Shown here one piece after another: positions 32,862-41,600 of a stretch of DNA of 46,659 nt. The notes under the pieces are model-generated. The model was not told the DNA's origin and made no database searches. It saw nothing but the letters and a program-made list of their open reading frames with translations. The first letter of the stretch is position 1, and the number at the start of each line of letters is the position of its first letter. Both the position numbers and the translations under genes were made by a program. Origin of the DNA: SIG459 sp045631645 (lineage in GTDB: Bacteria; Bacillota; Clostridia; Oscillospirales; Oscillospiraceae); the NCBI GenBank assembly GCA_045631645.1, contig JAZQVC010000042.1, forward strand, positions 1-46,659. The letters run 5' to 3'.

Positions 32862-34301
32862 ATGAGCAAAACAGACGAGATTCGCAATGAAATTATTGAG
32901 ATGATACGCCTTGGAATTATTGGTCCGGGGGAGAAGCTTCCCTCAATCCGGAAGACGGCAAAGAAGTATGATGTAAGCATCACTCCTGTTAGTGATGCTT
33001 ATAACGCCCTGGTTTCCCAGCAATTGGTGGAATCCAGGCCTCAATCAGGATATTTTGTTACGTCTTCCATTAAGAAGCTGCAGGAACTCCTTGATCTTAG
33101 GCTTCATGTTGGACTTAATAAAAGCGAACATTACAGTATGGTGGATGATTTTTTCGCAGGATACAGCGAAATTGCCTTTAATGTTAATAACGATATAAGA
33201 TTTTCTTTTGGTTCAACATCTGCCACATCGTCAATATATCCTGAAATGAATTTTAATTCATGCCTTGCCGAGTGCGTGCATGAGCTTAAGGACGCAGGAA
33301 ATCGTCAGGTAAAGCTTCATGACGAACTCGCTCTGAAAAAGAGTATCTTAAAATGGATGCAGCCATGCTATTGCAAGCAAACTATTGATGATATCTCCAT
33401 TGTTCGTAGTGTTACTGAGGGAGTTATGCTGGCGGTCAGAGCCTGCAGCAGCAGGGGAGGGCTTGTTGCAATTGAAGCTCCGGGGCATGTCGGTTTTTAT
33501 TTCATTGCTAAATATTTGGAGAGGGAAGTGCTTTCTGTTCCTTCCACTCCTGAATATGGCATAGATGTTGATGTGTTTGAGTCCTATCTTAAGCAGGGCA
33601 TCAAACCCTCATGTCTTGTTCTGTCATCTGTTATTTCAAACCCCACAGGCGCTGTTATGCCGGAGGAAAATAAGAAAAGACTGGTTGAACTTTGCAGAGA
33701 ATTTTCTGTGCCAATAATTGAAGACGATATATTGGGCGAATTATATTTCTCCGAGCAAAGACCACGTCCTTTGAAAAGCTATGACAGTGAAAATGTGATA
33801 TATGTTTCCGGATTCGGTAAATGTCTGACGCCTACCATTCGCCTTGCATATGTTTCTCCGGGAAAATATAAAAGTACGTTTGCTTTTTATAAACACATAT
33901 CAACATCTTATACTTATCCTCCTATTCAACATGCAATGTCTGAGTATCTGGATAGAGGAACAGCGTATAAGGATATTTCGTTCTTCCGTAAATGGCTAAA
34001 AACCTGCGTGTTAAGTTATAGAAAGGAAATTCTTTCATCTTTTCCGCTTGGTACAAAAGTAAATGAGCCCAAGGGAGGTCCTTATCTTTGGGTAACACTT
34101 CCTGAGGGGTGTTCTGCGAACGAATTGTGTGAAAAGGCAAAACGCATAGGAATAACAATTGCGCCAAGTCATCTTTTTAACGCGAAGGAAACTATGTCTG
34201 CTTCATTCAGACTTAACTGCGCCGCGCTTTCTATTGATAACGATTCTATGGACGCGGTAAAAAAACTGGGCAGCCTTGCATGCTCTCTTGTAATCAAGTG
34301 A
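32862..34301 (+). CDS. MocR-type GntR/aminotransferase regulator
   Basis: A 479-residue MocR/PdxR-like regulator: GntR winged helix at residues 1-70 (PGEKLPSIRKTAKKYDVS) joined to a fold-type I aminotransferase domain. The PLP lysine is kept in SGFGKCLTPTIRL; NPTGAV and IIEDDILGELYF are the usual PLP-side motifs. MocR proteins sense an amino compound or PLP through this domain and usually control the divergent gene. Here that is the URO-D/GRE operon, which suggests control by an amine or amino acid related to the substrate. Start ATG follows GAGGG. An active aminotransferase is less likely. Confidence 0.9.
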   Translation: MSKTDEIRNEIIEMIRLGIIGPGEKLPSIRKTAKKYDVSITPVSDAYNALVSQQLVESRPQSGYFVTSSIKKLQELLDLRLHVGLNKSEHYSMVDDFFAGYSEIAFNVNNDIRFSFGSTSATSSIYPEMNFNSCLAECVHELKDAGNRQVKLHDELALKKSILKWMQPCYCKQTIDDISIVRSVTEGVMLAVRACSSRGGLVAIEAPGHVGFYFIAKYLEREVLSVPSTPEYGIDVDVFESYLKQGIKPSCLVLSSVISNPTGAVMPEENKKRLVELCREFSVPIIEDDILGELYFSEQRPRPLKSYDSENVIYVSGFGKCLTPTIRLAYVSPGKYKSTFAFYKHISTSYTYPPIQHAMSEYLDRGTAYKDISFFRKWLKTCVLSYRKEILSSFPLGTKVNEPKGGPYLWVTLPEGCSANELCEKAKRIGITIAPSHLFNAKETMSASFRLNCAALSIDNDSMDAVKKLGSLACSLVIK

Positions 34302-34318
34302 ACATATTTGGCTGCCCA
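34267..34318. repeat. Inverted repeat spanning the end of the MocR gene
   Basis: TGGGCAGCC (34267-34275) and GGCTGCCCA (34310-34318) are perfect arms 34 bases apart, one inside the coding end and one after the stop. No T run follows, so it is not a standard terminator. Confidence 0.45.
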
Positions 34319-34341
34319 AGTGAATTTTAAGTTGTTAATTT

Positions 34342-34803
34342 TCAGGTGCGGGTCTTCATCATTATGACCTGGTCGGATTCCATAATGATTTTATCATTCT
34401 GGTTCAGGAGCTTAAGATTCTGTTTGAGAATGCCTCTGCCGGGCTTGGAGCTATGACGAGCCTCGGTAGGAACAATAACTACTCGTATGGTATCTCCAAT
34501 CATAAGAGGAGCAACATACTTGAGTGTGCATTCCATAAATGCTATTGCAGTTCCTTCATAAAGTCCCATCTGATTGCTGAGACCAGTGGAGATTATAAAG
34601 CCAAGAGCACCGTGAGCAATCCTTGTGCCGAACATACCCTTTTTTGCAGCTTCCTCGTCAACATGTATGGGATTATAGTCGCCGGAAAGACCTGCGAAGC
34701 TCATTACATCGGCTTCGGTAATAGTTCTGCCGGAGCTGACATATTCTTCGCCAATAATGAAATCTTCCAGATAATGTCCGCGGATTTTGTATTCGCCTGC
34801 CAT
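34342..34803 (-). CDS. MaoC-like (R)-specific hydratase/dehydratase
   Basis: A 153-residue single hot-dog domain protein. The hydratase 2 motif is LSGDYNPIHVD with catalytic D42 and H47; AHGALGFIISTGL and the GDTIRV segment follow. MaoC/PhaJ-type enzymes hydrate enoyl-CoA or dehydrate 3-hydroxyacyl-CoA; some act on mesaconyl-type or other CoA esters. It is transcribed divergently from the DUF169 gene, from promoters that overlap. Role in the region could be a CoA-ester step after the GRE/AOR reactions (inference). Confidence 0.85.
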   Translation of the reverse strand: MAGEYKIRGHYLEDFIIGEEYVSSGRTITEADVMSFAGLSGDYNPIHVDEEAAKKGMFGTRIAHGALGFIISTGLSNQMGLYEGTAIAFMECTLKYVAPLMIGDTIRVVIVPTEARHSSKPGRGILKQNLKLLNQNDKIIMESDQVIMMKTRT

Positions 34804-34830
34804 AATAATTTCTCCTTTGTAAATTAGTTA

Positions 34831-34859
34831 TTGAACTTAAAAGAATTATAAGCTATAAT
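34831..34859 (+). promoter_or_regulatory. Promoter of the DUF169 gene
   Basis: TTGAAC (34831-34836), 17-base spacer, TATAAT (34854-34859). The -10 lies in the right arm of the 34843-34861 palindrome. Confidence 0.65.
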
Positions 34860-34861
34860 TC
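34843..34861. promoter_or_regulatory. Perfect 19-base palindrome at the maoC/DUF169 divergent promoters
   Basis: GAATTATA (34843-34850) and TATAATTC (34854-34861) flank the 3 bases AGC. Each arm contains the -10 of one of the two divergent promoters. A protein bound here would cover both. Confidence 0.5.
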
Positions 34862-34873
34862 CGCATATTACAA
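34845..34873 (-). promoter_or_regulatory. Promoter of the MaoC-like gene
   Basis: Minus strand TTGTAA (34873-34868), 17-base spacer, TATAAT (34850-34845), about 40 bases before the ATG at 34803. Confidence 0.6.
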
Positions 34874-34910
34874 GACAGATATAATTTTTGATCATTACAG
34901 GAGGTTTGTC

Positions 34911-35717
34911 ATGCTCGAAAAAAACAAACAGCATCAGGCGATTCTTGACAGAATGGTTAAGCTTCGCTATCCTGCCGTAGCAATCAAGTTTATTGAAAAT
35001 GAAGAGGATGTTCCTGAAAATGCTTTTCGTCCCTACAGAGATAAGAAAAAGCATCTTGCCATTTGCCAGGCTTTTGCTCTTGCAAGAAGACAGGGGAAGG
35101 TTGTATATATGACCAAAGAGGATCAGTGGTGCTGGAATCCTCTTGTTACATACGGCATGGTTGATTTCAAAAAAGGCAACCCTGATTTTGAGCTTATCGC
35201 AAGCTATATGGGTATTCCTGATAAAGAAAAATGTGATGAGTTTGTTGAAGCTTTTCCTAAGCTTCCTTATGGAAAATATCCCGGCACATTGATTGCGCCA
35301 CTCGATAAGGCTGACTTTGAGCCCGACATTATGCTCATCTATTGCAACAACAGTCAGCTTCGTTTTATGCTGATGGGTGTCATGAGCATGACAGCTTCTA
35401 TGGTTGACAGCAGCTTCACACCTCTTGATTCCTGCGTATACTCCGTTATTCCTCCTTTTTATGACGGAAAATATCGCATAACTCTTCCTGATCCCGGTGA
35501 ATTCGAAAGAGCTCTTACCGATGAAAATGACATTATTTTCACGGTTCCTCATCAGAAGGTTGAAGAATTCTTCAATGGTCTTGCTGTTTGGGATAAGCGC
35601 AATTTCACTGTAAACAGCTATCAGCCATACATGAAGGAAGATTTTCAGAGACCTCCTTTCTATAACGAAGTGTTTGAAATGTGGGGACTTCAGACCGGAG
35701 AACTTTGGGATAAATAA
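34911..35717 (+). CDS. DUF169 family protein
   Basis: A 268-residue protein of the DUF169 family (HQAILDRMVKLRYPAVAIKF start, then LAICQAFALARRQGKVVYM, a CWNP segment and DIMLIYCNNSQLRFML). Family function is unknown; members occur in anaerobes and archaea. It contains conserved cysteines (C53-type AICQA, WCWNP) but no obvious cluster motif, signal peptide or membrane helix. It lies between the GRE regulator/MaoC unit and the transporter, and may share the palindrome with the MaoC gene. CAGGAGG precedes the ATG. No terminator was seen between it and the transporter gene. Confidence 0.8.
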   Translation: MLEKNKQHQAILDRMVKLRYPAVAIKFIENEEDVPENAFRPYRDKKKHLAICQAFALARRQGKVVYMTKEDQWCWNPLVTYGMVDFKKGNPDFELIASYMGIPDKEKCDEFVEAFPKLPYGKYPGTLIAPLDKADFEPDIMLIYCNNSQLRFMLMGVMSMTASMVDSSFTPLDSCVYSVIPPFYDGKYRITLPDPGEFERALTDENDIIFTVPHQKVEEFFNGLAVWDKRNFTVNSYQPYMKEDFQRPPFYNEVFEMWGLQTGELWDK

Positions 35718-35788
35718 GAGTTCAATTTAATTTATGGCAACAGATTTGCTTAAAACTGACATTTTTTTGACTATTTTGCTAATAGGGC

Positions 35789-35817
35789 TTGAAACATTTG
35801 TTTGAAAGTGTTAATAT
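35789..35817 (+). promoter_or_regulatory. Possible promoter of the MFS transporter gene
   Basis: TTGAAA (35789-35794), 17-base spacer, TAATAT (35812-35817), about 100 bases before the ATG. The long leader shows no structure I can name. Confidence 0.45.
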
Positions 35818-35919
35818 AGGCGCATATCTATGGCAGATTTATGTCATATTCACAATTGTAGATGACCGTAATAGCGGCTTCTAAATAATTTTCTATTCTT
35901 TCTGAGAGGAGAAAACAAA

Positions 35920-37284
35920 ATGCAGAAGAAATCCATTGGCTTCGGTTTCAGAGGCTGGATGCTGATCCTGTACCAGGCAATCGCCTATATCACCTTCCAG
36001 GTCTTCACCCAGTATCCCCTGAACATTCTCGCCGACTTCTACGGCGGAGCCCAGCTCGTCTCCAGCATCTACTCCACCTGCGCAATCATCGGCATTGTTA
36101 TCCAGATCATCATGGTCGGTCTCATTGCCAAGATGAAGAGCATCAAGGCCTTCGGCAGCATCCTCGGTGCTGTTTCTCTGGTCCTCGCATTCCTGGTCAT
36201 GACCATGATGCCCGGCCCCGTATGGTATGGTGCTTATGCTCTCATCAACATCGTATCCGTTCTGTACTCCACCCTGGCTCTCGGCCTCCTGGTCGGTCAG
36301 TGGTTCCCCACCAGAAAGGGTACCGTTATGGGTATTGCTACTCTTGCATTCCCCATTGCAAACGGTCTTCTCGGACCCTTCGCATCCTCCGTCTTTGCCC
36401 CCCTTGGTATGGCACAGGCTATGGGTCAGCAGCTTCTTCCTTATCTGCCCGGCGGCCCCATCTTCAATGCCTTCCTGCCCTTCTTCATCGTTTCCATTGT
36501 TGGCTGGCTGATCGGTCTGATCTTTGTCAAGGATTACCCCGAGCAGTGCGGTGCATACCGTGATAACGATAAGAGCCTCACTCCCGAAATTGCCAACGCT
36601 ATCATGCTGGCTGAAATCGAGAACAAGAAGAACTCCGTATGGACCATCTGGAACACCATCAAGTGCAAAGAGTTCTGGTTCGGTACCATTGCAATCGGTG
36701 GCCTTCTGTCCTGCGCAATCGGTCTTATGAGCCAGTCCATGCAGATCGTTAATGCCGGTATCGGCGAAGACAAGTACAGCGCTGTTATGGCTACTGTTAT
36801 GATCTTCGGCTGCATCGGTTCCTATATCATCGGTCTCCTGGATACCAAGATCGGCACCAAGAAGGCTATGATCATCTCCAGCGTTCTCATGGTTATCGCT
36901 GGTGTTCTCGGTCTCCTCGGTAGCGGCACCGTTCTCTGGGTCGCTATGATCTTCGTTGCTATGTTCATGGGCGCTTCCTCCAACTTTGGTGTCTCTCTGG
37001 CTGCTCAGTACTGGCGCCGTGAGGACTTCGGTCGCGTATTCGCTCTCTCCAGCCCCATCGGCTCTGCAATCAGCTCCGCTTCTCCCGTTATCATTGCTAA
37101 CCTGCTCTTCGGTGCTACCGGTTACAAGGGTCACGGCGGTGCATTCACCTTCGTTCTGATCTTCGGTATTGTCTGCCTTGTTCTCATGTGCATCTACAAT
37201 CCCAAGGCCATCAAGGCTCGCGACGACAAGTATCGTGCAAAGGCTGGCAAGGTTCTCGACGATGCTCTCGTTGGCCGCAAGTAA
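35920..37284 (+). CDS. OFA-type major facilitator transporter
   Basis: A 454-residue, 12-helix MFS protein of the oxalate:formate antiporter (OFA) type. Landmarks: GWMLILYQAIAYITFQ in helix 1, the helix 4-5 region QWFPTRKGTVMGIA, a cytosolic loop of about 60 residues after helix 6 (KDYPEQCGAY...), and NFGVSLAAQYWRREDFGR in the second half. OFA members move small organic acids. Codon use is strongly biased to C-ending codons, more than in most genes here, implying high expression. It follows the GRE regulatory genes and precedes the PFOR operon, so it is the best candidate for substrate uptake or product exchange (inference). Confidence 0.88.
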   Translation: MQKKSIGFGFRGWMLILYQAIAYITFQVFTQYPLNILADFYGGAQLVSSIYSTCAIIGIVIQIIMVGLIAKMKSIKAFGSILGAVSLVLAFLVMTMMPGPVWYGAYALINIVSVLYSTLALGLLVGQWFPTRKGTVMGIATLAFPIANGLLGPFASSVFAPLGMAQAMGQQLLPYLPGGPIFNAFLPFFIVSIVGWLIGLIFVKDYPEQCGAYRDNDKSLTPEIANAIMLAEIENKKNSVWTIWNTIKCKEFWFGTIAIGGLLSCAIGLMSQSMQIVNAGIGEDKYSAVMATVMIFGCIGSYIIGLLDTKIGTKKAMIISSVLMVIAGVLGLLGSGTVLWVAMIFVAMFMGASSNFGVSLAAQYWRREDFGRVFALSSPIGSAISSASPVIIANLLFGATGYKGHGGAFTFVLIFGIVCLVLMCIYNPKAIKARDDKYRAKAGKVLDDALVGRK

Positions 37285-37317
37285 GTCATAAAGTCTTACA
37301 TAAAACAAAATAGTTTT

Positions 37318-37347
37318 AAGGCGTGTTCTTCGGAACACGCCTTTTTA
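37318..37347 (+). terminator. Terminator with TTCG tetraloop after the MFS gene
   Basis: Eleven-pair stem (37318-37328 with 37333-37343) closed by TTCG, then a T run. Confidence 0.92.
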
Positions 37348-37394
37348 TACTCTTTGCATTTTGTTGGATTTTAATAATTTTATATAAATTTGAG

Positions 37395-37423
37395 TTGAAT
37401 TATATTGTTTATAGTGATATAAT
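37395..37423 (+). promoter_or_regulatory. Promoter of the poly-ferredoxin/PFOR/Nfn operon
   Basis: TTGAAT (37395-37400), 17-base spacer, TATAAT (37418-37423), about 100 bases before the first start codon. Confidence 0.65.
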
Positions 37424-37523
37424 TTTTGCTGTCTTGTAGTAACTTGTAAGAGACGTTTGTAACATAGGGCATAAACATTAAATACCTAAGCTAAAATTTT
37501 CCAAATATATTAGGAGGGATTTT

Positions 37524-38627
37524 ATGAGAATGGATTGTGCAGCGGAGCAGGTCAAAAAAGTTGCTTTTGTTGCCTGCGCCGGAAGCGCTGCCGGCAAGCA
37601 GCGTTTTGCACAGTGCAAAACTTGCGCTGAAGCTGTTGAAATGGGCTTTAAAAGAGGGGAGTGCAAGGACGGATGCGTTGGCGTCGGCTCCTGCATTCAT
37701 AGTTGCACCAAAGGTGCAATGATGCTCGTTGACGGCAAGGTTGTCATAGACAGAGAGAAGTGCGATGGTTGTGGCGATTGCGCCAAGGAGAGCGTATGCC
37801 CCCAGAAGCTTATTAGCATGATTCCCGCTGATGCAACCAACTTCATTCCTTGCTCTTCCACCGAAGAGGATGATGAGCTTGTCAGAAAAACTTGCGGATA
37901 TGGATGCATTTCCTGCGGTGAATGTGAAAGAGCCTGCCCTCAGGGAGCTGTTTCTATTGTTGATAACCATGCTGTTATTGACTATGAAAAGTGCGTTGGC
38001 TGTGTTGCTTGCACTGTCAAGTGCCGTAAGAAAATTATTGTTGATACGCTTCACGATCTGACCAAGCTTAAGAGCAGTGTAGCTTTTATCCGTTGCAATG
38101 GCGACGGCAGAAGTGCTGTTATTCTTGATCAGATGGGCATTGGAAGCTGTAAGGAAGGCGCAAAGCTTCAGCTCAGAGAAAAGGGCATGTGCGCTACCGG
38201 ATGCCTTGGTCACGGCGAATGTGTTGCAGTCTGCAGATATAATGCTATTTCCATCGTAAACGGTATTGCAAAGGTAGACCCCGATAAGTGCGTCGGCTGC
38301 CGCGATTGTACATATGCTTGCCCCCAGCATCTTATTACTATTGTTCCGTATAAGGGAATTAAGATGGTTGCCTGCTCCTCCGAGGATGCTCCCGACGAGA
38401 AGGCAAAGTATTGCACCACCGGATGCACCCTCTGCGGCGACTGCAAGGCTAACTGCCCCAACCTTGCAATATATAAGGAAGAGACTCATGCATGCATTGA
38501 TCCCGAAATCTGCGAAGATTGCAATGTTTGCCAGTATGTCTGCACTCGTAAGGTAATCAAGCAGCAGGTAGTCCCTGAGTATATTTTCCTCCAGCATAAT
38601 GCTGTAAACTCTAAGGAAGGAGATTGA
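37524..38627 (+). CDS. Internally duplicated poly-ferredoxin, RnfB-like
   Basis: A 367-residue soluble protein with about 43 cysteines. Two repeats of about 165 residues (about 13-180 and 188-356) each start VAFxxC and each hold four cluster-type motifs: CxxGCxGxGxCxxxC, CxGCxxC, CxxGCxxCGxCxxxCP and CxxCxxC...C. That allows up to eight [4Fe-4S] clusters. The motif order recalls the ferredoxin part of RnfB, but no membrane anchor or other rnf genes are present. The stop overlaps the region before the PFOR start, so it is co-translated with PFOR. Likely an electron carrier or wire between PFOR and Nfn or other partners. Confidence 0.85.
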   Translation: MRMDCAAEQVKKVAFVACAGSAAGKQRFAQCKTCAEAVEMGFKRGECKDGCVGVGSCIHSCTKGAMMLVDGKVVIDREKCDGCGDCAKESVCPQKLISMIPADATNFIPCSSTEEDDELVRKTCGYGCISCGECERACPQGAVSIVDNHAVIDYEKCVGCVACTVKCRKKIIVDTLHDLTKLKSSVAFIRCNGDGRSAVILDQMGIGSCKEGAKLQLREKGMCATGCLGHGECVAVCRYNAISIVNGIAKVDPDKCVGCRDCTYACPQHLITIVPYKGIKMVACSSEDAPDEKAKYCTTGCTLCGDCKANCPNLAIYKEETHACIDPEICEDCNVCQYVCTRKVIKQQVVPEYIFLQHNAVNSKEGD

Positions 38628-38632
38628 GGCTA

Positions 38633-41600
38633 ATGAGAAAAATTAAGACTATGGACGGCAACACCGCTGCGGCTCATGTTGCCTATGCTTTTTCCGAGGT
38701 AGCAGCAATTTACCCCATTACTCCTTCTTCTCCCATGGCTGAGAGCATGGACGAATGGGTATCCAACGATCGTAAAAATCTTTTCGGCGAAGAAGTTAAA
38801 ATCATTGAAATGCAGTCCGAAGCAGGCGCAGCAGGCGCTGTTCACGGCTCTATTTCCACCGGTTCTTACACCACTACCTTCACCGCTTCTCAGGGTCTTC
38901 TCCTTATGATCCCCAATATGTATAAGCTGGCAGGCGAGCAGGCTCCCGCAGTTTTCCATGTTGCTGCTCGTGCCCTTGCAAGCCATGCACTTAGCATTTT
39001 CGGTGACCATAGTGACGTTATGTCCTGCCGTCAGACTGGTTTTGCAATGCTTTGCTCCAATTCCGTTCAGCAGGTTATGGACCTCGCTGCCGTTGCTCAC
39101 CTTTCCACCATCGCAGGCAAGCTTCCCATGCTCCATTTCTTCGATGGTTTCCGTACCTCTCACGAGTACCAGAAGATTGAAGCCTGGGATTATGAAGACC
39201 TTCGCGATATGGTAGATTGGGATGCAGTCAAGGCCTTTAAGGCACGTTCTCTCAACCCCAATCATCCCTTCTCTATGGGCTCTGCTGAGCAGCCTGAGAC
39301 CTTCTTCCAGCATCGTGAAGCCTGCAACAGCGCTTATATTGAAACCGCTGATATCGTTGCAAGCTATATGGATAAGGTTAATGCAAAGCTTGGAACCAAC
39401 TATAAGCCTTTCAACTATTACGGCGCAGAAGATGCTACCGATGTTATTGTTGCAATGGGTAGCGTTTGCGAAGCAGTTGAGGAAGTTGTTGATTATCTTA
39501 ACGCCCGTGGTGCCAAGGTTGGTGTAATTGAAGTTCACCTCTATCGTCCTTTCTCCACCAAGCATCTTCTTGCTGTTATGCCTGAGAGCGTTCAGCGCAT
39601 TGCTGTTCTTGACAGAACCAAGGAACCCGGCGGCATCGGTGAGCCTCTTTATCTTGATATTTGTGCAGCTCTCCGTGGAAGCAAGTTTGAAAATTGCTTT
39701 ATTTGCGGCGGACGTTACGGTCTCGGCAGCAAGGATACTCAGCCCGGTGATATCATTGCTGTATATGATAACCTTGCAAGCGATGACCCCAAGAAAGTTT
39801 TCACCCTTGCTATCAATGACGACGTAACCGGTCTTTCTCTTGCTGTTAAAGAGTATGCCGATGTTGCCCCCGAGGGCACCAAGGCTTGCAAGTTCTGGGG
39901 TCTCGGTGCTGACGGTACTGTTGGCGCAAACAAGAACTCTGTCAAAATTATCGGTGACCACACCGACAAGAAGGTTCAGGCATACTTCCAGTATGACTCC
40001 AAGAAGTCTGGCGGTACCACCATCAGCCATCTCCGCTTTGGTGACAGCCCCATTAAGTCCACCTACTATGTAAAGCAGGCTGACTTTGTTGCATGCCACA
40101 ATGCTTCTTATCTCTATAAATTCGACATGGTTCAGGATGTTAAGCCCGGTGGATTCTTCCTTCTTAACTGCACCTGGAACGATGAGGAGCTTAACAGCAA
40201 GCTTCCTGCAAAGGTAAAGCGTTATATTGCTAATAATAATGTTCAGTTCTATACCTGCGATGCAGTAAGCATTGCAAAGGCTGTTGGACTGGGCGCCCGC
40301 AGAACTAACTCTGTTCTTCAGGCCGCTTTCTTTATGCTCGCTGATATTATTCCTCTCGAGGATGCAGTTGGCTATATGAAGGATGCTATTATCAAGTCCT
40401 ATTCCTCCAAGGGACAGAGCGTTGTTGATATGAACTGCGCTGCTGTTGATCAGGGCATCGCAATGACTCACAAGGTTGAAGTTCCTGAATGGTGGAAGAC
40501 CGCTGAGGATGATGCAGCTCCCGAAGCACTGGTTGGCCGCGATGAATTCCATACCAGATATCTTAACGATATTCTTGTTCCTACCAACACTCTTACTGGT
40601 GATAACGTTCCCGTTTCTACCTTCCTTGAGACTGCAAACGGTGTTATTCCCGCAGGTACTGCTGCATATGAAAAGCGCGGCATTGCTGCTGATGTTCCTG
40701 TATGGCTCCCTGAAAACTGCATGCAGTGCAACTGGTGTTCCTATGTTTGCCCCCACGGCGTAATTCGTCCCTTTGCTATTAAACCCCAGCAGGCTGAAGG
40801 TCATGACGGCATCCTTGATATGAAGGGTGCAAAGGGCACCAAGTTCACTATTGCAATCTCCGCTCTTGACTGCACAGGCTGCGGCAGCTGCTCCGAAGTT
40901 TGCCCCGCTCGCAAAAAGGCCATTAAGATGGTTGAGGCAAGCGATGATGTTGTCAATGCACACCAGGCTAAATTTGATGATCTCTTCGCAAATGCGGAAA
41001 GTGTTGAAGTTCCCTTCGGTGATGATACTGTCAAGGGAAGCCAGTTCAAGCAGCCTCTTATGGAGTTCTCCGGCGCATGCCCTGGTTGCGGCGAGTCTCC
41101 CTATGCAAAGCTTATAACTCAGCTCTTCGGTGAGAGAATGTATATTGCCAACGCAACCGGCTGCTCCTCCATTTGGGGTTGCTCCGCTCCTTCCACTCCT
41201 TACACCGTTAACAAGGAAGGTAAGGGTCCTGCATGGGCAAACTCCCTCTTTGAAGATAACGCAGAGTTCGGTCTTGGTATGCGCATTTCCGTAAATGCAC
41301 GCAGAAACGAGCTCAAGAGCGCTGCTGAACGTCTTGTTGATGTTGTTGGAGTGCCCGCAAAGGCATGGCTTGTCAGCATGAACGATTCCAAGACTTCCGC
41401 AAAGACTGGCGAACTTTTCAAGAAGGCTTGCGAAGAAATTGCTGATTCCAACACTGATGCTGCATTCGTTGTCAATAACTCTGATATGCTCGTCAAGCCT
41501 TCTATGTGGATATTTGGCGGCGACGGTTGGGCATACGATATCGGTTACGGCGGTCTTGACCATGTTATCGCTTCCGGCGAAAATGTAAATATTCTTGTTT

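Noticed and set aside
37524..38627. RnfB of an Rnf complex
   Set aside because: No N-terminal membrane helix and no rnfA, C, D, E or G genes in the window; the duplication and PFOR linkage point to a soluble carrier.
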